DNA of 64,000 nt from JACADW01 sp963747985 (GTDB lineage: Bacteria; Acidobacteriota; UBA6911), in assembly GCA_963747985.1 (NCBI GenBank), contig CAVVHG010000007.1, forward strand, positions 494,214 through 558,213. Reading direction: 5' to 3'. Position numbers and translations under genes: made by a program. This document shows, one piece after another, positions 8,903 to 16,909 of the stretch. The notes beneath the pieces were generated by a model. The model made no database searches, was not told the origin of the DNA, and saw only the letters and a list, made by a program, of their open reading frames with translations. How positions within the stretch are numbered: the first letter of the stretch is position 1; each line of letters opens with the position of its first letter.

Positions 8903-10174
8903 ATGTCAAATCAAGTGAAAAAGACCGAACAGGCTTACCGGCTCGCAAGGGAACGCTATGCTGAACTGGGAGTCGATACGGACCGCGCGCTAAGAGAACT
9001 CGGATCCGTATCAATCTCCCTTCACTGCTGGCAGGGCGACGATGTGGGCGGTTTTGAAAACATGGGGCAGGAACTGGGAGGCGGACTGGCCGTAACAGGA
9101 AACTACCCGGGCAAGGCGCGCACGCCGGATGAGTTGCGATCGGATTTCATCAAGGCGGTCTCGCTGGTCCCCGGACGACACCGGCTCAATCTCCACGCCT
9201 GCTATGCCGAAACCGGCGGCAGGAAAGTCGAGCGCGACGAGCTGAGACCGGAGCACTTCTCGAATTGGATCTCATGGGCCAAATCCAACAGCCTCGGACT
9301 CGATTTCAACCAGACCTACTTCGCGCATCCAAAAGCCGCAGACGGGATGACGCTCTCGCATCCCGACAAAAGCATTCGCGGGTTCTGGATCGAGCACGGT
9401 ATCCGATGCCGGGATATCGGCGCAGCCTTCGGCAAAGAACTGGGAAAATCGTGCCTGACGAACCTCTGGATTCCCGACGGCATGAAGGACACTCCCGCAG
9501 ACCGCAAGGCACCGCGCGAGCGTCTGGTCGAGGCCCTGGATGAAGTCTTCCGGAAGAAGATCGACCCGAAGCTGAACGTCGACTCCGTGGAAGGAAAGCT
9601 GTTCGGAATCGGCTCGGAGAGTTACGTGGTCGGCTCGCACGAGTTCTACCTGGGTTATGCCGTGAGCCGCAAGAAGCTGATATGCCTCGACGCGGGTCAT
9701 TACCATCCGACCGAGGGAATCGCCGACAAGATCTCCTCCGTGCTCCTGTACCTGCCGGAAATCGCCCTGCACGTGAGCCGCGGCGTGCGCTGGGACAGCG
9801 ATCACGTCGTGACTTTTTCGGACGATCTGCTGGCGATCGCCCAGGAGTTGGTCCGGGGTGCATACCTGGGCCGCGTGCGCATCGGCCTCGATTACTTCGA
9901 TGCCAGCATCAACCGTGTGGCGGCCTGGGTGATCGGAGCCCGGAATATGCTCAAAGCACTGTTGTGGGCCATGGTTGAACCGAGTGACAAACTTCGCAGT
10001 GTCGAAGCCGAGGGCGACTACACGTCGCGGCTCGCGCTGCAGGAGGAGGCTCGCTCCCTGCCGTTCGGGCCCGTGTGGGATTTCCACTGCCTCTCGTCCG
10101 GGGCGCCCGTGGGAGAAGGCTGGCTGGCGGAAGTCAAGACGTATGAGCGCGACGTCCTCTCGAAGCGATGCTGA
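8903..10174 (+). CDS. rhaA: L-rhamnose isomerase
   Basis: Interconverts L-rhamnose and L-rhamnulose in the cytoplasm, the first step of rhamnose use. At 423 residues it matches the length of known RhaA proteins (about 419). The diagnostic stretches are SISLHCWQGDDVGGFE near the N-terminus, LGLDFNQTYFAHP, the metal-site region CLDAGHYHPTE and the C-terminal LDYFDASINRVAAWVIG. ATG at 8903 fits the family N-terminus; the frame is open further upstream but that part has no homology. rhaT follows on the same strand, and rhaB is convergent beyond it. Confidence 0.96.
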   Translation: MSNQVKKTEQAYRLARERYAELGVDTDRALRELGSVSISLHCWQGDDVGGFENMGQELGGGLAVTGNYPGKARTPDELRSDFIKAVSLVPGRHRLNLHACYAETGGRKVERDELRPEHFSNWISWAKSNSLGLDFNQTYFAHPKAADGMTLSHPDKSIRGFWIEHGIRCRDIGAAFGKELGKSCLTNLWIPDGMKDTPADRKAPRERLVEALDEVFRKKIDPKLNVDSVEGKLFGIGSESYVVGSHEFYLGYAVSRKKLICLDAGHYHPTEGIADKISSVLLYLPEIALHVSRGVRWDSDHVVTFSDDLLAIAQELVRGAYLGRVRIGLDYFDASINRVAAWVIGARNMLKALLWAMVEPSDKLRSVEAEGDYTSRLALQEEARSLPFGPVWDFHCLSSGAPVGEGWLAEVKTYERDVLSKRC

Positions 10175-10201
10175 TTCCCGGGCGCCGCGACGCGTTGCAG
10201 C

Positions 10202-10237
10202 GGGGGGCAACGGTCAGGCATGAGTCGGTTGCCCCCC
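10202..10237 (+). terminator. Strong stem-loop between rhaA and rhaT
   Basis: A perfect 10-bp stem (GGGGGGCAAC with GTTGCCCCCC) encloses a 16-nt loop and is followed by TTCAGCTTTT. This is a good intrinsic terminator, although the T tract is broken. Placed 28 nt after rhaA, it could end rhaA messages or reduce read-through into rhaT. Confidence 0.7.
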
Positions 10238-10277
10238 TTCAGCTTTTCCCAGGTCTTTCGATTTCTCGGGGATGGAT

Positions 10278-11345
10278 ATGGATCCGACGATTGAAATGAC
10301 CGCCAACCCGTTGCTCGGAATCATCCTGTATGTACTGGGCGGGGCCGCGGGAGCCAGCTTCTACCTGCCGTTCAAGCGTGTCAGGAACTGGGCCTGGGAA
10401 AGCTACTGGATGATCTATTGCGTCTTCGGCCTGATCGTCGTGCCCTGGACGCTCGCCTTCACAGTCTCGCCCAATTTGATCGCAGTTCTCAGGGCGACCC
10501 CGGCCGGGACTCTCCTGAGGTGTTGCATGTTCGGCGCCATGTGGGGCGTCGGCGGGCTGACATGGGGCCTGATGATACGTTACCTCGGGGTCGGTCTCGG
10601 TCTGGCAATCGGCTGCGGGCTTTGCGCTGCGGCGGGGACGCTCATTCCGCCCGTCGTCAGGGGAGAATTCGCGCTTCTGGCCGCATCGGCATCGGGAATA
10701 GCCACGCTGGCAGGCGTGGCTGTATCGCTGGCGGGCATCGTAGTGGTGGGCGCTGCGGGGATGTCGAAGGAAAACGAGCTGCCGGATGAGAAGAAGAAAG
10801 CTGCAGTCGCGGAGTTCAATTTCCGGAGAGGCCTTCTGGTAGCCGTTTTCTCCGGCATCATGAGCGCGGGCATGGCCTTCGGACTCGGCGGCGGTGCGTC
10901 GATCGAGGAAATGGCCCTGCAGATGGCCCCGGTGACCCCGGCCGCGTGGAAGGGGATCCCGGTGCTGGTAGTTGTTCTCCTCGGAGGTTTCGTTGTCAAC
11001 TTCGCCTGGTGCCTGTACCTGAACCTGAAGAACCGGACGACCGGCGACTACACGAGACGGGAGGCGCCGCTCCTCTCAAACCATGGCTGCTCGGCGCTCG
11101 CGGGCGCGATCTGGTGTTCGCAGTTCATCTTCTTCAAAGTGGCCGATACCAGGATCGGTGCGTATGCTTTCGCCGGATGGACTGTGCTCATGTCCAGCGC
11201 TATCCTCTTCAGCTCGCTTCTCGGGGTCGTGCTTGGTGAATGGAAAGGGGTCAGTAAACGCACTCAGCGACTACTTGCCGCCGGTCTGGCTACGCTCGTT
11301 GTCTCGCTGGTAATCATCGGGTACGGTAATTACCTGAAGGGATGA
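10278..11345 (+). CDS. rhaT: L-rhamnose/proton symporter
   Basis: An inner-membrane protein of about 355 residues with ten hydrophobic helices that brings in L-rhamnose with protons. The match to E. coli RhaT is clear across the first helices: GGAAGASFYLPFKRVRNWAW, LLRCCMFGAMWGVGG and MIRYLGVGLGLAIG. A charged cytoplasmic loop (SKENELPDEKKKA) divides the protein as usual. Two ATGs are 6 nt apart (10272 and 10278); GGGG at 10268-10271 favours the second. It sits downstream of rhaA behind a stem-loop. Confidence 0.93.
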   Translation: MDPTIEMTANPLLGIILYVLGGAAGASFYLPFKRVRNWAWESYWMIYCVFGLIVVPWTLAFTVSPNLIAVLRATPAGTLLRCCMFGAMWGVGGLTWGLMIRYLGVGLGLAIGCGLCAAAGTLIPPVVRGEFALLAASASGIATLAGVAVSLAGIVVVGAAGMSKENELPDEKKKAAVAEFNFRRGLLVAVFSGIMSAGMAFGLGGGASIEEMALQMAPVTPAAWKGIPVLVVVLLGGFVVNFAWCLYLNLKNRTTGDYTRREAPLLSNHGCSALAGAIWCSQFIFFKVADTRIGAYAFAGWTVLMSSAILFSSLLGVVLGEWKGVSKRTQRLLAAGLATLVVSLVIIGYGNYLKG

Positions 11346-11397
11346 ACTGCGGCAGGCACCCGACGAGTCCGATCCTCGAGACCAGGGTCGATTGTTT

Positions 11398-11416
11398 TCG
11401 ATTCCGATCCCGACCC
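11398..11416. repeat. Short TCGATT-CCGATC-CCGACC tract
   Basis: Three degenerate hexamers in the convergent gap between rhaT and rhaB. The same style of tract is seen in three other gaps of this window. No transcription signal was recognised in it. Confidence 0.4.
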
Positions 11417-11441
11417 GGAACATAGCCTGAAGCCCGATTCC

Positions 11442-12939
11442 TCACGCTGATACAGCGGGATGCCGGATCAGTCCGGGGAATCTCCGGTAAGCGTCCTCCC
11501 AGCGTTGCGTATCGCGGGGCTCGTATGCCTCGGTTCTGAAAGACGTGCGGATGACCGCCCGCCCGTCCTCGATGCCGCCGAGCTCTCCCAAGGCGATCAG
11601 CTGCATCAGAGCATTGCCGGCAGCAGTCGCCTCCACGGGGCCTGCAACCACCGCACGTCCCGTCGCGTCGGCGGTGAACTGGCTGAGAAGCCGGTTCTGC
11701 GACCCGCCTCCGACGATGTGGATAGTTGCGAGGCGCCTGCCGATGAGCTCCTCGAGCCTTTCGAGCGTCAAGCGGTACTTCAGAGCGAGGCTTTCGAATA
11801 CCAGCCGTGCGAGTGATCCTACGGTTTCGGGAGGCTGCTGACCCGTCTGCCTGCAAAAGGCGCGTATGCGTGAAGGCATGTCTCCCGGGAGCCATGAAAT
11901 CCCGGTGATCGGGATCCACGAATGCCGTGGAGGGAGGGGCCTCGGCCGCCATGTGCGCGATCTCCTCATAAGAGAGCGCCGCGCCTTCGGCAGCCCACGT
12001 GCGGCGGCACTCCTGAATCAGCCACAGCCCGGTAATGTTTTTCAGGAGCCGGATGGTATTGCACACACCGCCCTCGTTGGTGAAGTTGTAGGCAAGGGCC
12101 TTCTCATTGATGACGGGCCTGGGCAGCTCGACTCCCATGAGCGACCAGGTGCCCGAACTCAAGTATGCGTAGTCGTCAGTCTCGGCCGGCACCGCTGCCA
12201 CCGCGCTGGCCGTGTCGTGGCTGCCGCCGGCGATCACCTGCACAGACACTGCCCCTGTTTCCTCGGCAACCGAGGGAAGCAGCGGGCCAAGGACGGTGCC
12301 AGGCTCGACGATTTCGGAGAAGATGTGCGTGGGAATGCCCAGGCGCTCCAGGAGGGGCAGGGCCCAGGCGCCGCTGTTCGGATCGAGACACTGACTCGTG
12401 CTGGCGATGGTGCGTTCGCTGCGGATCGTCCCGGTCAGCCAGTAGCTGAAAAGATCGGGCATCAGAAGCATCGTCCGGGCAGAGGACAGCGCCGGGGAGC
12501 CTTGCAGTGTCATTGACAGCAGCTGGTATAGCGTATTGATCTGCATGAACTGGATGCCGGTCCGCTCGAAGATTTCTGCCCGCGGAACACGGCTGAAGGC
12601 TGCCTCAAGCATGCCGTCGCACCGGCGGTCACGGTAATGAAACGGATTGCCGATGAGCTCACCTCTATGATCCAGCAGGCCGAAATCGACGCCCCAGGTG
12701 TCGAGCCCGATGCTGTCCGGTGTGCACGCGTGGTCACGGATCGCCGAGGATATCCCCTGCTTGATTTCGGAAAACAGGCGCAGGGTGTCCCAGTAAATGC
12801 TGTCCCTCAGGCGCACCGGTCCGTTTGGAAACCGGTGAACGTCCTCGAGCGCAAGCAGGCTGCCGTCGTACCGTCCCAGAACGGCCCGCCCGCTTTCAGC
12901 GCCCAGATCAAAAACCAGACAGTTCCTGGTAGCTGCCAT
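11442..12939 (-). pseudogene. rhaB: Rhamnulokinase, broken by a one-base frameshift
   Basis: Rhamnulokinase phosphorylates L-rhamnulose to the 1-phosphate. The first frame gives a normal FGGY-kinase N-terminal domain (NCLVFDLGAESGRAVLGRYD) and runs in homology to DFMAPG; then it turns into Arg-rich nonsense. The missing half is intact in the next frame from GDMPSRIRAFCRQTGQ through HIVGGGSQNRLLSQFTADAT to YEPRDTQRWEDAYRRF. The join is at CTCCCGGGAG, fwd 11884-11889, where one extra base in the C/G runs explains the shift. The repaired product would be about 498 residues, a normal length. Either the gene is mutated or the base is a sequencing error. ATG at 12939 has AGGAGG 10 nt upstream. fucI ends 53 nt upstream. 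Confidence 0.88.
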
Positions 12940-12992
12940 ATCCGTCACACCTCCTCCATCCCTGCGCAGCGAGAGACCGAGCCGCGGGCAAA

Positions 12993-14714
12993 TCAGATCT
13001 TCCTGCCCAGCATCAGCCTCGCGTTGTTTTCGCCGCCGTTTGCGAGGTACAGCAACGGGACCGGTCGGTCCACACCTTCGATGAAGGTCGGCCTCGCCGC
13101 CCAGCTGGACGCGGAGAGCACGTTGTTGAGATCCATCCAGTATTCGAGACGGGCAGGGCTCAGGCCCTGGACCATGTGCAGATGATTCGCCGGCGGGTAG
13201 TGCTTGTACTCGTACATTGTCGCATACCGTGGAACCACGAAAGTGTGCGGCCAGCCGGGCGAAGTTGCACGGCAGAGCGCGCCGGCGAACGGCTCAGGCA
13301 CCTCCGCGGTTGTCGCTTCGTCCCAACTCAGGCCGAAGAGACCGCTCAAACTCGAGAATGTGAGCCTGCCCGCAATCCCGCTCAACCCCCCCGGAGAGAC
13401 AAACGTGACCGAGTTGCCCATTCCCGGGAAGTAATCCCTGTCGGCAAGCGGCATGCTGACGCGTGCCATGATTTCCTCCACGCCGGCACCGGGGCCTGCA
13501 GCCCAGTCGAACGAGGCGCTCCCGGAATTGTCGCCGTCGACAAGGCCCTTCGCAGCCCACGCCTCGTCTCCTCTCAGTCCCACCCCCAGGGTCCGGGCCA
13601 GTTCATCGAGCTCCCACTTTTCCCACACCTTGCGAAAATCCATGAACAGGGGGGGATTACCGCCTGTCAGGGCGCTGAAGAAGAGCATGGTGAGCAGCCC
13701 CTGGACGTCTGCCTCGGTGGCGAAGGGGACCGGCGTCTTGCGGCCCTGGTGGTCGAAGGTCGAGTTGAAAAGAGACTCCATGGTGTCCGCAACCGGCAGC
13801 GGGATCCCGCGGAGATCGGATCCCCACTCCAGCTGGCTCATGAAACCTCCGCCCACGGCGTCGAGGTCCTTGAGCAGGTTGCGCACCACCAGGTAGAGCG
13901 CCAGGCTTCGGTCGAAACGGTCCGAATCCTCCTGGCCGTGCAGCTCGAGGCGGGAGCCGAGATGACGATCGACCCACGCCCGGAGCTCCCCCAGTTCCCC
14001 GGGATCGTAAGCCTTCTTGTTCAGCATGTCGGCCAGCAGCTTCATGTCGAGCCTTGTGATCTCGACCCCGAACTGCCGACGGGTAGGCAGAACGTGTGCC
14101 AGTGCAGTCTCCATCCCCATTGAATCGTGGCCGAAGACCACCACGCGGCGCCCCTTCAGCGCCTGCGTGGCCAGCGCTGCAAACCCCCAGTCGACCAGGG
14201 CGTCCGCCGTTTCGCCGGTCATCACGGGATCCGTCCCGGTATCAGGCCATGTGCCCACGTTGAGGTGCGAAAGGCGCCCGTACTGCGCCAGCGCGCCGTT
14301 GACCGCATGGGCGAAAACTACGCCGGGCTTGGGGGCGCTGTTGCCGCATGTGAAATTGACAGGTGTGTCCGGAGGAAACTGCTGCAGAAGGGAGATCACG
14401 CTGAGTTGCGGGAAGGCCCAGGTGTCCGGTGTACTCACCAGGATCTTCACCCCCGCGGCCTGGAACTGAGCGGCCACTGCATCCGCCTGAGTCTCGCCGT
14501 CCACGAGCAGGGGCGAATAAACGACGCGTGCCGGCGAGCCGTCCGGGAGCTTGAGACGTTCTGCCAGTATATCGGCGACCATCCGCACGATGTTCCTGCA
14601 CCGCTGCCTGCTCTCCGTGTCGATACGCGGGTCGCCAGGGACGAAGACGCCTACGGCCGGGGTCTTTCTCTCTGGATGTCCCGCAGCATCGGATAACTCA
14701 ATCGCCTTACGCAT
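12993..14714 (-). CDS. fucI: L-fucose isomerase family protein
   Basis: Predicted to convert L-fucose to L-fuculose (the family also takes D-arabinose) using a manganese ion. The 573-residue length is close to the 591 of E. coli FucI. The metal-site pattern is visible as Glu in TEADVQGLL and Asp 25 residues later in LFMDF, with a histidine in ANHLHMV near the C-terminus standing where FucI has its third ligand. AGAGGTGG lies 5 nt before the ATG. rhaB follows 53 nt downstream on the same strand, so the two probably share an mRNA. The exact sugar is inferred. Confidence 0.88.
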   Translation of the reverse strand: MRKAIELSDAAGHPERKTPAVGVFVPGDPRIDTESRQRCRNIVRMVADILAERLKLPDGSPARVVYSPLLVDGETQADAVAAQFQAAGVKILVSTPDTWAFPQLSVISLLQQFPPDTPVNFTCGNSAPKPGVVFAHAVNGALAQYGRLSHLNVGTWPDTGTDPVMTGETADALVDWGFAALATQALKGRRVVVFGHDSMGMETALAHVLPTRRQFGVEITRLDMKLLADMLNKKAYDPGELGELRAWVDRHLGSRLELHGQEDSDRFDRSLALYLVVRNLLKDLDAVGGGFMSQLEWGSDLRGIPLPVADTMESLFNSTFDHQGRKTPVPFATEADVQGLLTMLFFSALTGGNPPLFMDFRKVWEKWELDELARTLGVGLRGDEAWAAKGLVDGDNSGSASFDWAAGPGAGVEEIMARVSMPLADRDYFPGMGNSVTFVSPGGLSGIAGRLTFSSLSGLFGLSWDEATTAEVPEPFAGALCRATSPGWPHTFVVPRYATMYEYKHYPPANHLHMVQGLSPARLEYWMDLNNVLSASSWAARPTFIEGVDRPVPLLYLANGGENNARLMLGRKI

Positions 14715-14833
14715 GATTCCACCTCTGATATGTATGTGGTTTCCCGGGGTACGGATCTACGAGCACGCCAGCGGGTCCCGCCGGCCATGGCACGCCACGG
14801 CTTCCCGTGAGCGTGAGCCGACCATCCCGGATT

Positions 14834-15610
14834 CTAGCGCGGCGGCCCCTGCATCGCCTTACCTGTCATAGGCACGAAGCGTACCGGAATCGTGGAGCGA
14901 CGTGTGATTCCGGTGTCCCCTTTCTCGATCAACAGCAGCTTCTGGTCGATCCTTCCAAGCGGAATTATCATTCGGCCGCCGCGCTTCAGCTGGTCCACGA
15001 GAGGCTGGGGCACATGGTCCGGCGCGGCGGTGACGGTGATGGCATCGAACGGGGCCATCTCGGGCCAACCGAGGTAACCATCCCCGGTCTTGAAATGGAT
15101 ATTCTTGTATCCCAATGAAGTCAGGACCTCCTCGGCGTGCTTCGCGAGTTCGGGAATGATCTCGATCGTGTAGACTTCCTTGACGATCTCGGCGAGCACC
15201 GCAGCCTGGTATCCGGATCCGGTGCCGATCTCCAGGACCTTCTCACCGCCCTTCAGCTCGAGCGCCTGTGTCATGTAGGCGACGATGAATGGTTGGGATA
15301 TTGTCTGCCCCAGAGTCAGGGGAAGGGCGGTGTCTTCGTAGGCTGAATTGACGATCCCAGGAGGCACGAAGAGGTGCCGGGGCACCTTGAGCATCGCCGC
15401 CAGGACAAGCGGGTCCGTGATTCCGCGCGCCCGCAGCTGATCCTCGACCATCTGCTGGCGTCGCTCGGCGAAGCCGTTGCCGGCTGTCGCAGAAACGTCT
15501 CTACCGTCGTCGCTCTGAGCGCGGAATACGTTCGTGGCGCACCCTCCCTGGTACACGAGAAGGAGACTTGCCAGGAATACGGCCGTGATTTTCACAGGGC
15601 TGGATCTCAT
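14834..15610 (-). CDS. pcm: Protein-L-isoaspartate O-methyltransferase, predicted exported
   Basis: Methylates abnormal isoaspartyl residues in damaged proteins using S-adenosylmethionine. The SAM motif VLEIGTGSGYQAAVLAEI and the family region RHLFVPPGIVNSAYEDTALP are clear. Unusually, the 258-residue protein starts with a signal-like helix (VKITAVFLASLLLVYQGGC) with a Cys that could be a lipidation site, though Gln at -3 fits the lipobox poorly. Some bacteria do have exported PIMTs, but the source of SAM outside the cell is unclear. ATG at 15610 is chosen because it opens the signal; an in-frame start lies 48 nt upstream. Confidence 0.88.
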   Translation of the reverse strand: MRSSPVKITAVFLASLLLVYQGGCATNVFRAQSDDGRDVSATAGNGFAERRQQMVEDQLRARGITDPLVLAAMLKVPRHLFVPPGIVNSAYEDTALPLTLGQTISQPFIVAYMTQALELKGGEKVLEIGTGSGYQAAVLAEIVKEVYTIEIIPELAKHAEEVLTSLGYKNIHFKTGDGYLGWPEMAPFDAITVTAAPDHVPQPLVDQLKRGGRMIIPLGRIDQKLLLIEKGDTGITRRSTIPVRFVPMTGKAMQGPPR

Positions 15611-15754
15611 TCGCTTGCATCCGCCGATAGTGTAGCGCCGGCGTGTCAGAAAAAGCAATCAGGCTGGCCGGACAGGCTGGATGAACGCAGCATCGGCGAC
15701 CGGGCCAGGCAGCGTTGCACAACAGGGTATGCCGGCCACCGCCCGGTTCGTCTG

Positions 15755-16636
15755 CTACGACTGGTACGCGATAAGGAGGGCACGGAAATAGCGAAGCACG
15801 CGCAGCGGGTCGCCCGACTCCGGTATCTCTGCGCAGCAATACCCCCCGTAGTTGATGCCCTGCAACAGGCCGATTAACTTCTTCCAGGGGTATTCCTCGA
15901 GATAGAGGTCGCGCATGTGTACGTTCCGGATCTTCTTCTCGACGCGCGCGAAGTTCTCTTCCAGCGTGCCTCCCTCCAGGTCGACCTGGTTGCAGTTCCA
16001 GTTCACAGTCACCATCGGGTGGTTTGCGACCTCCATAATCTTCTGGATGTAATCCAGGCGCTGGGTTCCCTCGCCGTGCACTTCCAGGCGGATCTCTACG
16101 CCGAGGCCTGCGCCTGTCTCGCCGAGTTCGCGCAGCGACTTTCCGATCTGCTCCAGGGTCTTCCCCACCGTGACACCGGCCTTTGTTGCCAGGCCATTGG
16201 GTCTGACCTTGACCGCAGGGGCCCCCACATCATGTGCCAGCTGGATGTATTGTTTGCAGCCTTCGATGTTCTTCCTGACCACGCCCGGGTCAGGTGACTG
16301 GAATTCGTAGGTGCTTCCGAGCTGCACAATCTTTATCGGTGAGCCGGCGAAACGGTCGCGGACTTCGGCGCGCCGGCCGGGGCTGAGGGAGATCTCGACA
16401 CCGTGCGCGTGCTCCGTCCGCAGCTCGACGCCGTCAAACCGCACCTCGGTAAGATTCCCGATGATTGTCTCGATGTCCCAATCCTTGGCGATATTGTAGG
16501 TGACGATGCCGAGCTTCATCGCGGATCCTGCCGGCAGGGGCCGGGGTCGGCCCGAGGCTCTCTGCTCGAGTGCTGCAACGGCGCAGCCGGTCAACGAGGC
16601 ACTCATAAGGAAATCTCTGCGGCTCTGCTGGTCCAT
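15755..16636 (-). CDS. Sugar phosphate isomerase/epimerase family protein with Tat signal
   Basis: A 293-residue TIM-barrel protein of the xylose isomerase-like (AP endonuclease 2) superfamily. QSRRDFLMSASLTG is a twin-arginine signal, so export is predicted. Core features are the N-terminal strand KLGIVTYNI, FDGVELRTEHAHGVE, RLEVHGEG with likely metal ligands, NWNCNQVD, and VHMRDL. Members include sugar epimerases, inosose dehydratases and isomerases; the substrate is not known. It pairs in style with the Tat-signal Gfo/Idh/MocA enzyme at the other end of the sugar region. GGGAGGAG stands right before the ATG. Confidence 0.85.
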   Translation of the reverse strand: MDQQSRRDFLMSASLTGCAVAALEQRASGRPRPLPAGSAMKLGIVTYNIAKDWDIETIIGNLTEVRFDGVELRTEHAHGVEISLSPGRRAEVRDRFAGSPIKIVQLGSTYEFQSPDPGVVRKNIEGCKQYIQLAHDVGAPAVKVRPNGLATKAGVTVGKTLEQIGKSLRELGETGAGLGVEIRLEVHGEGTQRLDYIQKIMEVANHPMVTVNWNCNQVDLEGGTLEENFARVEKKIRNVHMRDLYLEEYPWKKLIGLLQGINYGGYCCAEIPESGDPLRVLRYFRALLIAYQS

Positions 16637-16855
16637 GGCTCCTCCCTGCGTTCTGATGAAAAAGCTGCTGCTGCGTTATGCGACCTGGATTCGGGCGCCC
16701 AGCCGTAAGACCGCGCACCGGTTCGCTGCACGTAACCCGACACTTTTCGCTCGCGGACGTCGGATAGTCGGCATGGGGACCCGGATCCGGGTTGCGATCC
16801 CCATCGGCATCCGGGAATCACTGGATCGATCCCGGGACAGTGTCCGCGTCGCTGT

Positions 16856-16873
16856 GGATACCGATACCGACGA
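16856..16873. repeat. Short GGATAC-CGATAC-CGACGA tract
   Basis: A hexamer-periodic tract within the 273-nt gap between fumarase and the TIM-barrel gene, similar to those at 6991, 11398 and 27203. The rest of this gap is rich in GGATCC/CCCGGG-like palindromic bits, with no gene seen. Confidence 0.35.
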
Positions 16874-16909
16874 ATGTGGCGCCCCCCAGCCTCCGGGATC
16901 TCCCCGGCG

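Noticed and set aside
11314..11880. C-terminal extension of the first rhaB frame to 11314
   Set aside because: Past the frameshift the residues are Arg/Pro-rich nonsense, while the other frame matches rhamnulokinase; the extension would be translated only from the mutant mRNA.
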